DNA of 64,000 nt from Roseomonas haemaphysalidis (GCF_017355405.1 NZ_CP061177.1:3470501-3534500), one strand, 5' to 3'; positions 48,915-59,056 are shown, counted from the stretch's first letter. Translations and numbers: made by a program. Notes: generated from the sequence alone by a model not told the origin.

Positions 48915-49247
48915 GTGACCTACGTCGTCACTGAGAACTGCATCCGCTGCAAGTACATGGACTGCGTGGAAGTCTGCCCCGTGGACTGCTTCTACGTGGG
49001 CGAGAACTTCCTGGTGATCCACCCGGACGAATGCATCGACTGCGGCGTGTGCGAGCCGGAATGCCCGGCCGAGGCCATCCTGCCCGACAGCGACGACCGC
49101 GCCACCGAATGGGCCGAGGTCAACCGCACCTATTCCCAGCAATGGCCCAACATCACCCGCAAGGGCGAGGCGCCGGCCGATGCCGAGGAATGGAACGGCA
49201 AGCCCGACAAGAAGGCCCTGTTCAGCCCCGCCCCCGGCAAGCCCTGA
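48915..49247 (+). CDS. fdxA: Ferredoxin FdxA (7Fe type)
   Basis: A protein of 110 residues starting at GTG 48915 ([20 protein letters not shown]). It has the cysteines for one [3Fe-4S] and one [4Fe-4S] cluster in [18 protein letters not shown] and [12 protein letters not shown]. The long C-terminal extension ([21 protein letters not shown]) is the alphaproteobacterial/Azotobacter FdI-like form. GAGAGGACC precedes the start. It lies just upstream of carD, a common neighbour in this group. Confidence 0.94.
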   Translation: MTYVVTENCIRCKYMDCVEVCPVDCFYVGENFLVIHPDECIDCGVCEPECPAEAILPDSDDRATEWAEVNRTYSQQWPNITRKGEAPADAEEWNGKPDKKALFSPAPGKP

Positions 49248-49269
49248 CGGGCGGGCGCAACCCCTGCGG

Positions 49270-49298
49270 GTGACGCGGGGCGGATTTTATGATAGGAT
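49270..49298 (+). promoter_or_regulatory. Putative carD promoter
   Basis: GTGACG (49270-49275), a 17-bp spacer and TAGGAT (49293-49298) in the 162-bp fdxA-carD gap, with transcription expected near 49305. A TATGAT at 49288-49293 overlaps it. The leader would be about 100 nt. Confidence 0.35.
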
Positions 49299-49409
49299 CG
49301 CCGTCTTTCAGGGGTATGACGCGCCGGTTCCGGTGGCTCCGTGCCCCTCGTTGCCATGGGGTGACGGTCGTCTGACCGCCCCCTGTGCCCGCAGGAGACA
49401 GCAGTTCGG

Positions 49410-50090
49410 ATGAAGCCACCGGCCGGCGCGAAGTCGAATTCCCCGCAACCCCCGTCCGGTGCCCCGCGCCGCGCGCAGGCCGCCGCCGCCCCGGATGCGG
49501 CGCCCGGCATGGCGGAGGAACAGGCCCCCGCGCCCTCCGAGCCTTCCGTTCCCGCCGGCCCGTCCCGCCCGCTGCCGCCGCCCAAGCCGCTCGGCAACAA
49601 GGGCTCGGACTTCAAGGCGGGCGACCATGTGGTCTACCCCACCCACGGTGTCGGCCAGGTGCAGGGCATCGAGACCATGCAGGCCGCCGGGCTGGAGCTC
49701 AAGGTGATCGTCGTCACCTTCGAGGAAAACCGCATGACGCTGCGGGTGCCGCTGGGCAAGGCCGCCACCGCCGGGCTGCGCATGCTGGCCAACAAGGACA
49801 TGATGGGCGAGGCGCTGGAAACCCTGAAGGGCCGCGCGCGCATCAAGCGCACCATGTGGTCCCGCCGCGCCCAGGAATACGAGCAGAAGATCAACAGCGG
49901 CGACCCTGTGCAGATCGCCGAGGTGGTGCGCGACCTGCACCGCAACGCCGGCCAACCGGACCAGTCCTTTTCCGAGCGGCAGATCTACGAGCTGGCCATG
50001 GACCGCCTGGCGGCCGAGGTCGCGGCGCTGGACCGCACGGACAAGGCGGCGGCCATGACCAAGCTGCTGGAACACCTGAAGCAGGGCTGA
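49410..50090 (+). CDS. CarD family transcriptional regulator
   Basis: RNA polymerase-binding regulator of the CarD/CdnL family. A protein of 226 residues. Residues 1-60 are a disordered Pro/Ala tail not found in the shortest family members. The RNAP-interacting Tudor-like domain begins FKAGDHVVYPTHGVGQVQGIE near residue 67. The C-terminal helical DNA-binding domain includes MWSRRAQEYEQKINSGDPVQIAEVVRDLHR. CarD stabilises open complexes at rRNA and stress promoters. AGGAGA lies 16 bases before ATG 49410. Confidence 0.92.
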   Translation: MKPPAGAKSNSPQPPSGAPRRAQAAAAPDAAPGMAEEQAPAPSEPSVPAGPSRPLPPPKPLGNKGSDFKAGDHVVYPTHGVGQVQGIETMQAAGLELKVIVVTFEENRMTLRVPLGKAATAGLRMLANKDMMGEALETLKGRARIKRTMWSRRAQEYEQKINSGDPVQIAEVVRDLHRNAGQPDQSFSERQIYELAMDRLAAEVAALDRTDKAAAMTKLLEHLKQG

Positions 50091-50110
50091 ACCCCGCCCG
50101 CCCACGAACG

Positions 50111-50144
50111 GCCCGGCCACCGGACAGGGTGCGCCGGGCTTTTT
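50111..50144 (+). terminator. Terminator of carD
   Basis: GCCCGGC (50111-50117) pairs with GCCGGGC (50133-50139), followed by TTTTT (50140-50144), about 20 bases after the carD stop. Confidence 0.7.
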
Positions 50145-50156
50145 CATGCGCGAACG

Positions 50157-50187
50157 AAAAAGGCCCCGGGGATCGCTCCCCGGGGCC
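50157..50187 (-). terminator. Terminator of the Bax inhibitor-1 family gene
   Basis: On the minus strand GGCCCCGGGGA, loop GCGA and TCCCCGGGGCC form a perfect 11-bp stem (50187-50162) followed by a T run (50161-50157), 22 bases after the stop. It stands back to back with the carD terminator. Confidence 0.88.
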
Positions 50188-50208
50188 CTTCCGCATCCGC
50201 GGCCCAGG

Positions 50209-50991
50209 TTATTCCTGGTTGCGGACGCCCATGAACTGCAGCAGCAGCTGGAACAGGTTGATGAAGTTCAGGTACAGGCCCAGCGCGTCGAACACGCTGC
50301 GCTTGGCGGCGAGGTCGGTGCCCTCGGCATAGGCGTACTCGATGTAGTCGGCCTTGATGCGCTGGGTGTCATAGGCGGTAAGGCCGGTGAAGATCACCAC
50401 GCCCAGCACGCTGATGACGAAGGCCAGCATGCCGCTGCCGACGAACATGTTCACCAGGCCCGCGATGATGATGCCGATCAGGCCCATCATCATGAAGCTG
50501 CCCAGCTTCGTGAGGTCACGCTTCGTGGTGTAGCCGTAGAGGCTGATGGCGGCGAACATGCCGGCCGTGGTCACGAAGGTGGACGCCACCGAGGTGCCCA
50601 CGTAGACGCGGAAGATGTTGGCCATGCTGGCGCCCATCACGGCGCAGAAGGCCCAGAACAGCATCTGCACCGTCGACTTGCTCATCCGGTTGACGCCGAA
50701 GGAAAGCACGAGGACGAAGGCGAGCGGCGCGAAGATGGCGATCATGCCCAGCATGGTCGGCTGGGTGGCGATGCCGCGCGGGGTGCGGACGACGTTGTAG
50801 AACAGCTCGGCCGCGCCGGTATTGGCGATGGCGAAGGCGACGATCGCCGTTACCAGCAGGCCGGACGCCATCCAGTTGTAGACGCGCAGCATGTAGGCCC
50901 GCAGCCCTGCATCCAGGGCGGCGGCATCGGTGGTCGCGGCGCGGCCCCAACCGGGCGCGCCCGTGGTGCGAAAGTCCTGACCAAAGGCCAT
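50209..50991 (-). CDS. Bax inhibitor-1/YccA family membrane protein
   Basis: An integral membrane protein of 260 residues with about seven helices. Residues 25-45 (AGLRAYMLRVYNWMASGLLVTA) start the family domain, with FALAFGVNRMS-like segments after it and the C-terminal YLNFINLFQLLLQFMGVRNQE that closes many bacterial BI-1 proteins. YccA relatives modulate FtsH proteolysis or act as pH-sensitive calcium leak channels. The role here is not determined. AGGAG (51007-51003) lies about 11 bases before the ATG, and a CGCGGGA/TCCCGCG hairpin (51013-51029) sits in the leader. Confidence 0.92.
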   Translation of the reverse strand: MAFGQDFRTTGAPGWGRAATTDAAALDAGLRAYMLRVYNWMASGLLVTAIVAFAIANTGAAELFYNVVRTPRGIATQPTMLGMIAIFAPLAFVLVLSFGVNRMSKSTVQMLFWAFCAVMGASMANIFRVYVGTSVASTFVTTAGMFAAISLYGYTTKRDLTKLGSFMMMGLIGIIIAGLVNMFVGSGMLAFVISVLGVVIFTGLTAYDTQRIKADYIEYAYAEGTDLAAKRSVFDALGLYLNFINLFQLLLQFMGVRNQE

Positions 50992-51037
50992 GGGGGCGAA
51001 GACTCCTCAGCTCGCGGGACGATCCCGCGCGTGGTGA

Positions 51038-51067
51038 CATATATGGACTAACGGTAATGTCGTTCAA
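51038..51067 (-). promoter_or_regulatory. Putative promoter of the Bax inhibitor-1 family gene
   Basis: On the minus strand TTGAAC (51067-51062), an 18-bp spacer and TATATG (51043-51038), in a short AT-rich patch, with transcription expected near 51030. Confidence 0.4.
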
Positions 51068-51126
51068 TCGGATTCGGCGGATCGACACGCTTCTTTACCG
51101 GCTTGTCACAGGACGCGTCAGACCCC

Positions 51127-53642
51127 TCACTCGTTGCGCAGCAGCGGCGCGGGGCGCACCCGCAGCGCCAGCGCGGTGCCAAGGTAGCCCAGCAGCAGCG
51201 TCAGCACGGTGCAGCCCACCACCGTCACCGCCAGCGTGACCGGCAGAAAGGTCCACTCCGTCTTCATCACGAAGCGGGCCACGCCCCAGCTCGCGGCGGT
51301 GCCGATGCCGGCGGCCAGCAGGCCGGCCGTGAGCCCCAGCAGGCCGAACTCCACCATCCAGGCGCCGCGGATCTGCGCCCGCGTGGCGCCGATGACCTTG
51401 AGCACCACGGCGTCGCGCACCCGGCGGCGCTGCCCCGCCGCCATGGCGCCGGCCAGCACCAGACCGCCGGCCAGCAGCGTCACCCCCGCCACCGCCGAGA
51501 TGGCGGTGCCGAGCTGCGACATCAGCGCGCCCACCGCTTCCAGCGCATCCTTGACCCGGATGCCGGACACGTTGGGAAAGGCATCCGTCACGGCGCGCAG
51601 CGTGGCGGCGTCGTTGGCGGCGTCGCCCCGCAGCGTCGCGATATGCGTATGCGGCGCCGAAGCCAGCAGCCCGGGCGAGGCGACCAGCACGAAGTTGATG
51701 CCCATGCCCTGCCACTCGATCTGCCGCAGGCTGCTGATCTTGAGCGGGATGTCGCGGCCCAGCACGTTGACCACGATCTCGTCGCCGAGCCCCACGCCCC
51801 AGCCCTGCGCCAGGTTGGCGTCCAGCGACACCAGCGGCGGCCCCTGGTAGTCCGGCGCCCACCATTGGCCGGCGACGATGCGGGTGCCCTCGGGCGGCGT
51901 CGCGGCATAGGTCAGGCCGCGGTCGCCGCGCAGCGCCCAGCGGCTTTCCTCGCTGGCCGGCGCCTGGTCCGCCGGCACGCCCTTCACGGACACGATGCGG
52001 GCACGCAGCGAGGGCACGCGCTGCACCTCCTGCACCCCCGGCAGGGCGCGGGTGAGTTGGTCGAACTGCGCGGTCTGGTCGGACTGGATGTCGATAAAGA
52101 AGAAGTTGGGCGCCTGGGTGGGGATCTGGCTGTTGATCTGCCGCCGCAGGTTGCCTTCGATCAGCGCCAGGGCCGACAGCGTGGTCAACCCGATGCCCAG
52201 CGCCACCAGCAGCAGCGCGGTGGGCGCCCCCGGCCGGTGCAGGTTGGCCAGCCCCAGCCGCACGGAAGGCCGCCCGCTGGAGCGCAGCCGCCTGGCCAGC
52301 CCCATCAGCAGGCTGGCGCCAAGGCGGAACACCAGCAGCGTGGCGCCCGCGGCGGCGCAAAAGGACAGCGCGAAGGCCGGCTGCGCCGCCGTGCCCACCA
52401 CCAGCCCGACCAGCGCCAGCACCGCCGCCGCGTTGACCAGCAGCAACGACCAGCGCGGCCGCGCGGCGCGGGGCGCGATGCTGTCGCGAAACAGCGCGGC
52501 ACCCGGAATTTCCCGCGCGCGGCCCAGCGGCCACAGGGAAAAGGACAGCGCGGTCAGCAGCCCGTACAGCGCCGCCTGCGCCAGCGGCGCCGGGTAGAAG
52601 CCCAGCCGTGGCGGCACCGGCAGCACGGTGGCCAGCAGCTCGCCCGCCAGCAGCGCCAGCCCCTGCCCCACCGCGAGGCCGATCAGGATGCCCAGCACCG
52701 ACAGCCCCAGCACCTGGATCAGGTAGGTGGCGAAGACCGTGCCGGCCGGGGCGCCCAGGCAACGCAGCGTGGCGATGGTGCGCGCCCGCTGGTCCAGCCA
52801 GGAGCGCACGCCGGTGGCGACGCCGATGCCCCCCACCAGCAGCGCCGTCAGCCCCGCCAGGGTGAGAAAGGAGGCGACGCGGTCCAGCACCCGGTTGACG
52901 CCGGGCGCGGCCTGGGAGGCATCGCGGATGCGCCAGCCGCCATCGTCATGCGCCGCCTGGAAATCCCGCGCGAAGGCCTGGGGCGAAACGTCCGGGGCCA
53001 GCGCGATGCGGTATTCGTACTGCACCAGGCTGCCCGGCTGCACCAGCCGGGTGGCGTCCAGCGCCGCCAGCGGGATCAGCGCGCGTGGCCCGAGCAGCGC
53101 GGGCGTGGCCACCTTGTCCGGCTCCGAGCGGATCAGCCCGGCAAGAACGAAACTTTCCTCGCCGATGCGCAGCCGGTCGCCGGGCTTCAGGCCCAGCCGC
53201 TCGGCCACCAGCGGCTCCAGCGCCACGCCGAAGGGGGCGCCGGGGGCCTCGGGGGTCAGTGGCGCGGGCGGGTCCAGCACCAGGTCGCCATACAGCGGGT
53301 ATGCGGTATCGGCCGCCTTCAGCTCCACCAGCGTGCGGTCGCCCCCCGGGGCGATCGCCATGGCGCGCATCTCGACGATCTCGGACAGGCGGCCACCGCG
53401 CGAGGTGATCCAGTCGCGCGCCTCCTGCGGCATCGGCCGGTAGGTGACGCGGACGGACAGGTCGCCGCCCAGGATGCGGGCGCCGTCCTCGGCCAGCCCG
53501 GCCTCGGTCGCGGTGCGCAGCACGCCCACGGCGGCAATGGCGCCGACACCCAGCGCCAGGCAGGCCAGCACGATGCGCAGGCCTTTCAGCCCGCCGCGGA
53601 GTTCCCGCCGCGCGAAGCGCAGCCCCAGGGAAAGGTGTGAGC

Positions 53643-53646
<4 letters not shown>
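51127..53646 (-). CDS. ABC transporter permease, FtsX-like (YbbP type)
   Basis: Large membrane subunit of 839 residues. TM1 spans about residues 25-46, with periplasmic MacB-like regions and two FtsX-like three-helix blocks (about 260-410 and 720-835) plus further helices in the middle, the ten-helix layout of YbbP. Family segments include [46 protein letters not shown] and [21 protein letters not shown]. Such exporters, often beside a TesA-like esterase, are thought to move lipid-like or peptide compounds across the envelope. Its start overlaps the stop of the ATPase gene. Confidence 0.92.
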
Positions 53647-54366
<720 letters not shown>

Positions 54367-54389
<23 letters not shown>

Positions 54390-55059
54390 GAACCGCAGAT
54401 TGGGCCGCCGTGCCGCAGTGCGAAGGGCCAGCCTCGGTTTCGGACTGTTTCTTTTCGCGGGACTGGCCCCGGCGCAGGCCCAGCCCGCCCCCCTGAAGCT
54501 GATGATCCTGGGCGATTCGATCACCGCCGGCTACGGCCTGCCGGAGGCCGAGGCCTGGCCGGTCAAGCTGCAGCAGGCCTTGCAGGCGGCCGGCAAGCCC
54601 GTGCAGGTGATCGGCGCCGGCGTGTCGGGCGACACCACGGCGGGCGGCAAGGCGCGGCTGGACTGGGCGCTGGCCGACAAGCCGGACGCGGTGATCGTGG
54701 CGCTGGGCGGCAATGACGGCCTGCGCGGCCTGCCCCCCGCCGCCAGCCAGGCCAACCTGGAGGACATCCTGGCCCGGCTGAAGGCCCGCAACATCCCGGT
54801 GCTGCTGGCCGGCATGCTGGCACCGCCCAACCTCGGCGCCGATTACGGCCGGGACTTCGCCGCCATCTTCCAGAACCTGGCCAAGGCCCACCCGGAAGCG
54901 GTGTTCTACCCCTTTCTGCTGGATGGCGTGGCGGGCGAGGAAAGGCTGAACCAGGCCGACCGCATCCACCCCGCGCCGGCCGGCGTGGCGGTGATGGTGG
55001 AACGGATGATGCCCTCGGTGGACGCGCTGCTGGGCAAGGCCCGCGCGCGGGGAGCGTGA
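54367..55059 (+). CDS. Arylesterase / TesA-like SGNH hydrolase
   Basis: Periplasmic esterase of 230 residues. GGAGGAGG (54354-54361) lies five bases before ATG 54367 (MGFVAIGMNRRL), which decides the start although it overlaps the divergent ATPase gene by 23 bases. The signal peptide ends near APAQAQ. The SGNH blocks are GDSITAGYG (Ser), SGDTTAGG (Gly), LGGNDGLRG (Asn) and DRIHPAP (Asp/His). TesA-like enzymes hydrolyse aryl and acyl esters or lysophospholipids. Confidence 0.92.
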
Positions 55060-55063
55060 GGCC

Positions 55064-55630
55064 ATGGTGCGGCTGTTCGTTGCCCTGCCGCTGGGCGAGG
55101 GCCTGAAGACCGAGCTGGCGGACCTCGCCGGCGGCATCCCGGGCGCCCGCTGGGTGCCGCCGGAAAACTACCACCTGACGCTGCGCTTCATCGGCGAGGT
55201 GGAGAACCTCCTGGCCGACGAGCTGGACGAGGCGCTGTCCGCCATCCGCGCCAAGCCCTTTGACCTGCAGCTGCGCGGGCTGGACGTGTTCGAGAAGGCC
55301 GGGCGCATCCATTCCCTGTTCGTCGGCGTGGAGCGGTCCGACCGGCTGACGCATCTGCAGAACAAGGTGGAAACCGCGCTGGTCCGCGCCGGGCTCCCGC
55401 CGGAACGCAAGCGCTTCACCCCGCACGTCACGCTGGCGCGGGTGGACAAGGTGCCGCCCGAGAAGTCCATCGCCTTTGTGCAGGCGCACAACCTGTTTCG
55501 CGCGGCGCCGGAGCGGATGGAACGGTTCTGCCTGTTCTCCTCCGTGCTCGGCAAGGAAGCGGCGCATTACACGGCGGAGGTGGATTACCCGCTGGAAGGC
55601 GCGATGGTGCCGGCGGCCGGCGAGGAATAG
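55064..55630 (+). CDS. thpR: RNA 2',3'-cyclic phosphodiesterase
   Basis: 2H phosphoesterase of 188 residues (ThpR/LigT family) that opens 2',3'-cyclic phosphates. It shows the two HxT motifs, HLTLRFIGEV and HVTLARVDKV, and starts MVRLFVALPLGEGLK. It begins 4 bases after the esterase stop and is probably cotranscribed with it. Confidence 0.92.
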   Translation: MVRLFVALPLGEGLKTELADLAGGIPGARWVPPENYHLTLRFIGEVENLLADELDEALSAIRAKPFDLQLRGLDVFEKAGRIHSLFVGVERSDRLTHLQNKVETALVRAGLPPERKRFTPHVTLARVDKVPPEKSIAFVQAHNLFRAAPERMERFCLFSSVLGKEAAHYTAEVDYPLEGAMVPAAGEE

Positions 55631-55687
55631 CCGCCGCCACGCCGTGCTTGCGGGAACGTCCGCGATCCCGCATCACCCCCGGCACCG

Positions 55688-56047
55688 ATGACCCGCCGCC
55701 TTCGCCCGTTCCTGCTGCGCCTGCTCGTCGCCCTGCTGATCGTGCAGGGCGTGGCGGCGCCGGCGTGGTGCCTGGAGCGGATGGCGGCCACCACCGGCAC
55801 GCCGATCTGCACCGCGGACGGCCTGCGCTTCCGCCACGACGGGGGCGACACCCCTGCCCCGCACCACGGCGCCGACGGCTGCGTCGTATGCCACGCCTTG
55901 CCGCAGGGGCCGGTGCCGGATGCGCCATGGCTGGCGGGCCGTGTTCTGGCGCCCGCCGCCATGGTGCCGCCGCTGCCGGCGGCGGCGGCGCTGCCGCAAG
56001 GCGCGCGGGTCCGCTCCTATGCCGCGAGGGCGCCGCCAGCCGCGTGA
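55688..56047 (+). CDS. DUF2946-like small exported protein
   Basis: A protein of 119 residues with an N-terminal signal or anchor (RPFLLRLLVALLIVQGVAAP) and a central HHGADGCVVCHALPQG segment with a CxxCH-like pair. This pattern resembles DUF2946-type proteins found beside copper chaperone and copper resistance genes. CVVCH also resembles a c-type heme site but the rest is unlike a cytochrome. The next gene encodes a copper chaperone, 57 bases on, which supports a metal-related envelope role (inference). Confidence 0.65.
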   Translation: MTRRLRPFLLRLLVALLIVQGVAAPAWCLERMAATTGTPICTADGLRFRHDGGDTPAPHHGADGCVVCHALPQGPVPDAPWLAGRVLAPAAMVPPLPAAAALPQGARVRSYAARAPPAA

Positions 56048-56103
56048 ACGACCCGATGCCGTTCCACGCCTGACGACCCCCACGCCTCCGGAGCCATACG
56101 CCC

Positions 56104-56586
56104 ATGTTCAACCGTCGCATCCTGCTCGCCGGCCTCGCCGCGCTGGCTCTCGCCACCCCCGTGCTCGCCCATGGCTACAAGGCGGGGCAGGTCGAGATCG
56201 GCCATCCCTGGAGCCGCGCGGCCCCGGCCGGCGTCACCGGTGCCGGCTACCTGACGCTGACCAACAAGGGCGCCACCGCCGACCGGCTGGTGGGTGGACG
56301 GGCCGAGATCGCCCGCGCGGTGGAAATCCACACCAGCACCATGGAAGACGGCGTGATGCGCATGCGCCCGCTGCCCGCCGTCGAGGTCGCGCCCGGCGCG
56401 GAGGTGAAGCTGGCGCCCGGCGGCATGCACCTGATGCTGATCGGCCTGAAGCAGCCTCTGGTGGCCGGCAGCCGCGTGCCGATGACCCTGGTGTTCGAAA
56501 AGGCGGGCGAGGTGCAGGTGGAACTGGCGGTGGAAGCCGCCGGCGCCCGCGCCGCGCCCACGCACGACCACAACCACGGCGGCTGA
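56104..56586 (+). CDS. Periplasmic copper chaperone PCu(A)C
   Basis: A protein of 160 residues with a signal peptide (RRILLAGLAALALATPVLAH). The Cu(I) motif H(M)x10Mx21HxM is recognisable in EIHTSTMEDGVMRMRPL and PGGMHLMLIGLK. The C-terminus HDHNHGG is a short histidine-rich metal-binding tail. PCu(A)C delivers copper to the CuA/CuB sites of cytochrome oxidase. It is the second gene of a pair with the DUF2946-like protein. Confidence 0.93.
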   Translation: MFNRRILLAGLAALALATPVLAHGYKAGQVEIGHPWSRAAPAGVTGAGYLTLTNKGATADRLVGGRAEIARAVEIHTSTMEDGVMRMRPLPAVEVAPGAEVKLAPGGMHLMLIGLKQPLVAGSRVPMTLVFEKAGEVQVELAVEAAGARAAPTHDHNHGG

Positions 56587-56608
56587 GCCTCCGCTTGAGG
56601 CTTCGGGC

Positions 56609-57259
56609 ATGGCGCGCCATCTGCGCGCCATGCCCCTCGATGACCTGGAGCGGGCGGCGCGCGATGCCGCCGCCTGCACCCTTTGCGCCGCCGTGCTGCC
56701 GCTTGGGCCGCGCCCCGTGTTCCGCGTCAGCCCCACCGCGCGGCTGCTGGTGATCGGCCAGGCGCCCGGCACCAAGGTGCACCTCAGCGGCATTCCCTGG
56801 AACGACCCGTCCGGCGACCGGCTGCGGCTGTGGACGGCGCTGGACCGCGATACCTTCTACGACGCTGCCCGGGTGGCGATCGTCCCCACCGGCCTGTGCT
56901 ACCCCGGCCGCCTGCCGCGCGGCGGCGACGCCCCGCCCCGGCCGGAATGCGCGCCGCTGTGGCACCCGCGGCTGATCGGGCCGATGCGCGAGATCCGGCT
57001 GACGCTGCTGGTGGGGGGCTATGCCATCCGCCATGCGCTGGGGCGGCAGGCGGGGCTGGAGCCCAGCGTGCGGGACTTCGCCGGGCTGCTGGCGCGCGGG
57101 CTGTTTCCGCTGCCGCACCCCTCCTGGCGCACCCGCGCCTGGGCGGCGCAGCGGCCGTGGTTCGAGGCGGAGGTGCTGCCGGCGCTGCGGGAAGCGGTGC
57201 GCGGGGTGTTGGAGAAGGCCGGGGGAATGAATTCCCCCAGGCCCCCATCTTTTTTCTGA
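56609..57259 (+). CDS. Uracil-DNA glycosylase family protein; last 15 residues encoded by repeat copy D
   Basis: A protein of 216 residues of the UDG fold. RLLVIGQAPGTKVHLSGIPWNDPSGDRLRLW is the uracil-binding and active-site region of family 4/5-like enzymes and LFPLPHPSWRTRAW gives the second catalytic motif. It begins with CTLCAAVLPLG, which retains only part of a cluster-type cysteine pattern. The codons for residues 202-216 (EKAGGMNSPRPPSFF) and the stop lie inside the dispersed element, so the natural C-terminus has been replaced or extended. ATG 56630 is an alternative start. Repair activity is probable but unproven. Confidence 0.82.
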   Translation: MARHLRAMPLDDLERAARDAAACTLCAAVLPLGPRPVFRVSPTARLLVIGQAPGTKVHLSGIPWNDPSGDRLRLWTALDRDTFYDAARVAIVPTGLCYPGRLPRGGDAPPRPECAPLWHPRLIGPMREIRLTLLVGGYAIRHALGRQAGLEPSVRDFAGLLARGLFPLPHPSWRTRAWAAQRPWFEAEVLPALREAVRGVLEKAGGMNSPRPPSFF

Positions 57260-57363
57260 TTCATTTTATCCGGCCGCCTTCGAAGCCGTCCCGCTCCACA
57301 GCGACGACCGAAAGACAGGGAAAAAGAAGATGGGGTTTGGGGAATTCTTTCCCCAACCTTCTC
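57213..57363. repeat. Dispersed inverted-pair element, copy D
   Basis: Copy D has a left unit (about 57214-57259) with GAAGGCC, the hairpin GGGGGAATGAATTCCCCC and CCCCCATCTTTTTTC, nearly identical to copy C. Its right unit (about 57320-57363) has AAAAAGAAGATGGGG, GGGGAATTCTTTCCCC and AACCTTC. It lies between two convergent genes and overlaps the end of the glycosylase gene. Its right end touches the stop codon of plsC. Confidence 0.85.
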
Positions 57364-58073
57364 TACCCCCTCAGTCCGCGCACCGCCGCCTCGCAGCGCC
57401 GCCCGACCTCCAGCCACCCCGCCTTGTCGTTGCCGACGCCCGAAAACTCCAGCGGCGGGCCAATGCGCAGCCGCAGCTTGCCGGGGCGCGGCCAGGAACG
57501 GGTGGCGGGCCAGCAGTCGAAGGCGCCTTCCAGAAAGCAGGGCACCACCGGCACGGCGCCGCCGGCCACCAGCGCGCCGATGCCAGGCAGAAAGCGGCCC
57601 ATCTCGCCGTTGCGGCTGCGGGTACCCTCGGGAAACAGGATGAAGACCAGCTTGTCCTCCTCCAGCCGTTCCCGCAGTCCGTTGAGATCTTTGGCGCTGG
57701 TGCGCTTGCGCCATACCGGCAGGGCATTGACCGCCCAGGCCGCGAAGGCCGAGGCGCGCACGGAGGTGAAGAAGGTGTCCCCCGCCGCCAGGGCGAAGGC
57801 ACGGCGGGCACTGGTGCCGCGCAGCATGGCGGCCAGCGTCAGCGCGTCCAGGTGGCTGCTGTGGTTGGCGATCAGCACGAAGGGCGGCGCGGCGGGCAGG
57901 TGCTCGCGCCCGCTAACCTCCAGCCGGTGGAACAGCCGCAGGTAAAGCCGTACCCCGCGCCGCCAGATGCCCTGCGCCAGCAGGCCGCGCAGGCCCACCT
58001 CCCGCGCGTGGCTGCTGAGGCGGGCAACCGGCGACAGCTCGGTGTCGCGCGCCGGGCGGAACTGGAATTCCAT
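57363..58073 (-). CDS. 1-acyl-sn-glycerol-3-phosphate acyltransferase-like protein (PlsC family)
   Basis: Acyltransferase of 236 residues. The HX4D motif is in IANHSSHLD, and the substrate-binding block in LFPEGTRSRNGEMG, with the third motif VPVVPCFLEGAF. It should acylate lysophosphatidic acid or a related lipid. It begins at ATG 58073, sharing one base with the cdsA stop, so the two are coupled. A second, housekeeping plsC probably exists elsewhere. Confidence 0.9.
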   Translation of the reverse strand: MEFQFRPARDTELSPVARLSSHAREVGLRGLLAQGIWRRGVRLYLRLFHRLEVSGREHLPAAPPFVLIANHSSHLDALTLAAMLRGTSARRAFALAAGDTFFTSVRASAFAAWAVNALPVWRKRTSAKDLNGLRERLEEDKLVFILFPEGTRSRNGEMGRFLPGIGALVAGGAVPVVPCFLEGAFDCWPATRSWPRPGKLRLRIGPPLEFSGVGNDKAGWLEVGRRCEAAVRGLRG

Positions 58074-59056
58074 CAGCCGGTGATCACGCGGGTCGGCGCC
58101 TGCAGGCCGAAGCCCACGTAGTAGCCGACCAGGTGGAACACCGCCGGCGCCACCAGCAGCAGGCTGTTGAAGCGGTCCAGGATGCCGCCGTGCCCCGGCA
58201 GCGCCGCCCCCATGTCCTTGATGCCGACGTCGCGCTTGATCGAGGACAGCATCAGGTCGCCGCATTGCCCGGCGACGCTGACCAGCATGCCCAGGAAGAC
58301 CAGCAGCGGCCAGTGGTCCATCGCGGTGCCGGCGAAGATCAGCTTGCCGAGCCAGGCGACCAGCGCCGTGGTGGTCAGCAACGCGCCCAGCGCGCCCGCC
58401 ACCGTCTTGTTGGGGCTGGTGTTGGGCACCAGCTTGCGGCCGCCGAACAGCTTCTTGCCCAGCAGCTTGCCCCAGGTGAAGGCGGCGACGTCGTTCAGCG
58501 CCACGGCGGCCAGCAGCATCAGCACCAGCGGGCGGTAGCCCGGGTCGTTGGCCATGTAGCTGAGGTGGCCGAGGCCGACGCCCAGCAGCATGAAGGCGAA
58601 GATCGCCAGGGCATTGCGCTGGATGTAGCCGCCCGGCCGGTCCTGCGGGATGCTGGCGGCCAGGATCACCACCACCGTCAGCGGCCACAGCGCGACGAAA
58701 AAGCCGTACCAGTGGTCCAGCGCCGCGAAGTTCACGGCCAGGATGCCCAGCGCCACCACGGCGGTGGTCAGGTATTCGCGGAACAGCCCGGTGGCGCGGG
58801 CGAACTCGCTGAAGCACAGCAGCGCCAGCAGCGTCACCGCGCCGATGGTCCAGGCCCGGCCCAGCAGCACCGGCCCGAACATCAGCGGCAGCAACACCAG
58901 CCAGGAGCCGTAGCGCAGCCACAGCTCGCGCCGGAAGGCGGGGGTGCCGCGCCCGGTGAGCTGCATGGCGCCGATGACGAGACCCGCCAGCAGCAGGACC
59001 CCCGCCGTGGCGAAGACGATGCCGGTGGTGACCGGGTGGGCGAAGGCCGTGTTCAT
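58073..59056 (-). CDS. cdsA: Phosphatidate cytidylyltransferase (CdsA-like)
   Basis: Membrane enzyme of 327 residues with about eight helices that makes CDP-diacylglycerol from phosphatidate and CTP. The C-terminal signature SVAGQCGDLMLSSIKRDVGIKDMGAALPGHGGILDRFNSLL is diagnostic, as is GRKLVPNTSPNKTVAGALGA before it. It is longer at the N-terminus than E. coli CdsA and resembles the YnbB-like branch found in clusters with a CDP-alcohol phosphatidyltransferase, as here. Confidence 0.92.
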   Translation of the reverse strand: MNTAFAHPVTTGIVFATAGVLLLAGLVIGAMQLTGRGTPAFRRELWLRYGSWLVLLPLMFGPVLLGRAWTIGAVTLLALLCFSEFARATGLFREYLTTAVVALGILAVNFAALDHWYGFFVALWPLTVVVILAASIPQDRPGGYIQRNALAIFAFMLLGVGLGHLSYMANDPGYRPLVLMLLAAVALNDVAAFTWGKLLGKKLFGGRKLVPNTSPNKTVAGALGALLTTTALVAWLGKLIFAGTAMDHWPLLVFLGMLVSVAGQCGDLMLSSIKRDVGIKDMGAALPGHGGILDRFNSLLLVAPAVFHLVGYYVGFGLQAPTRVITG

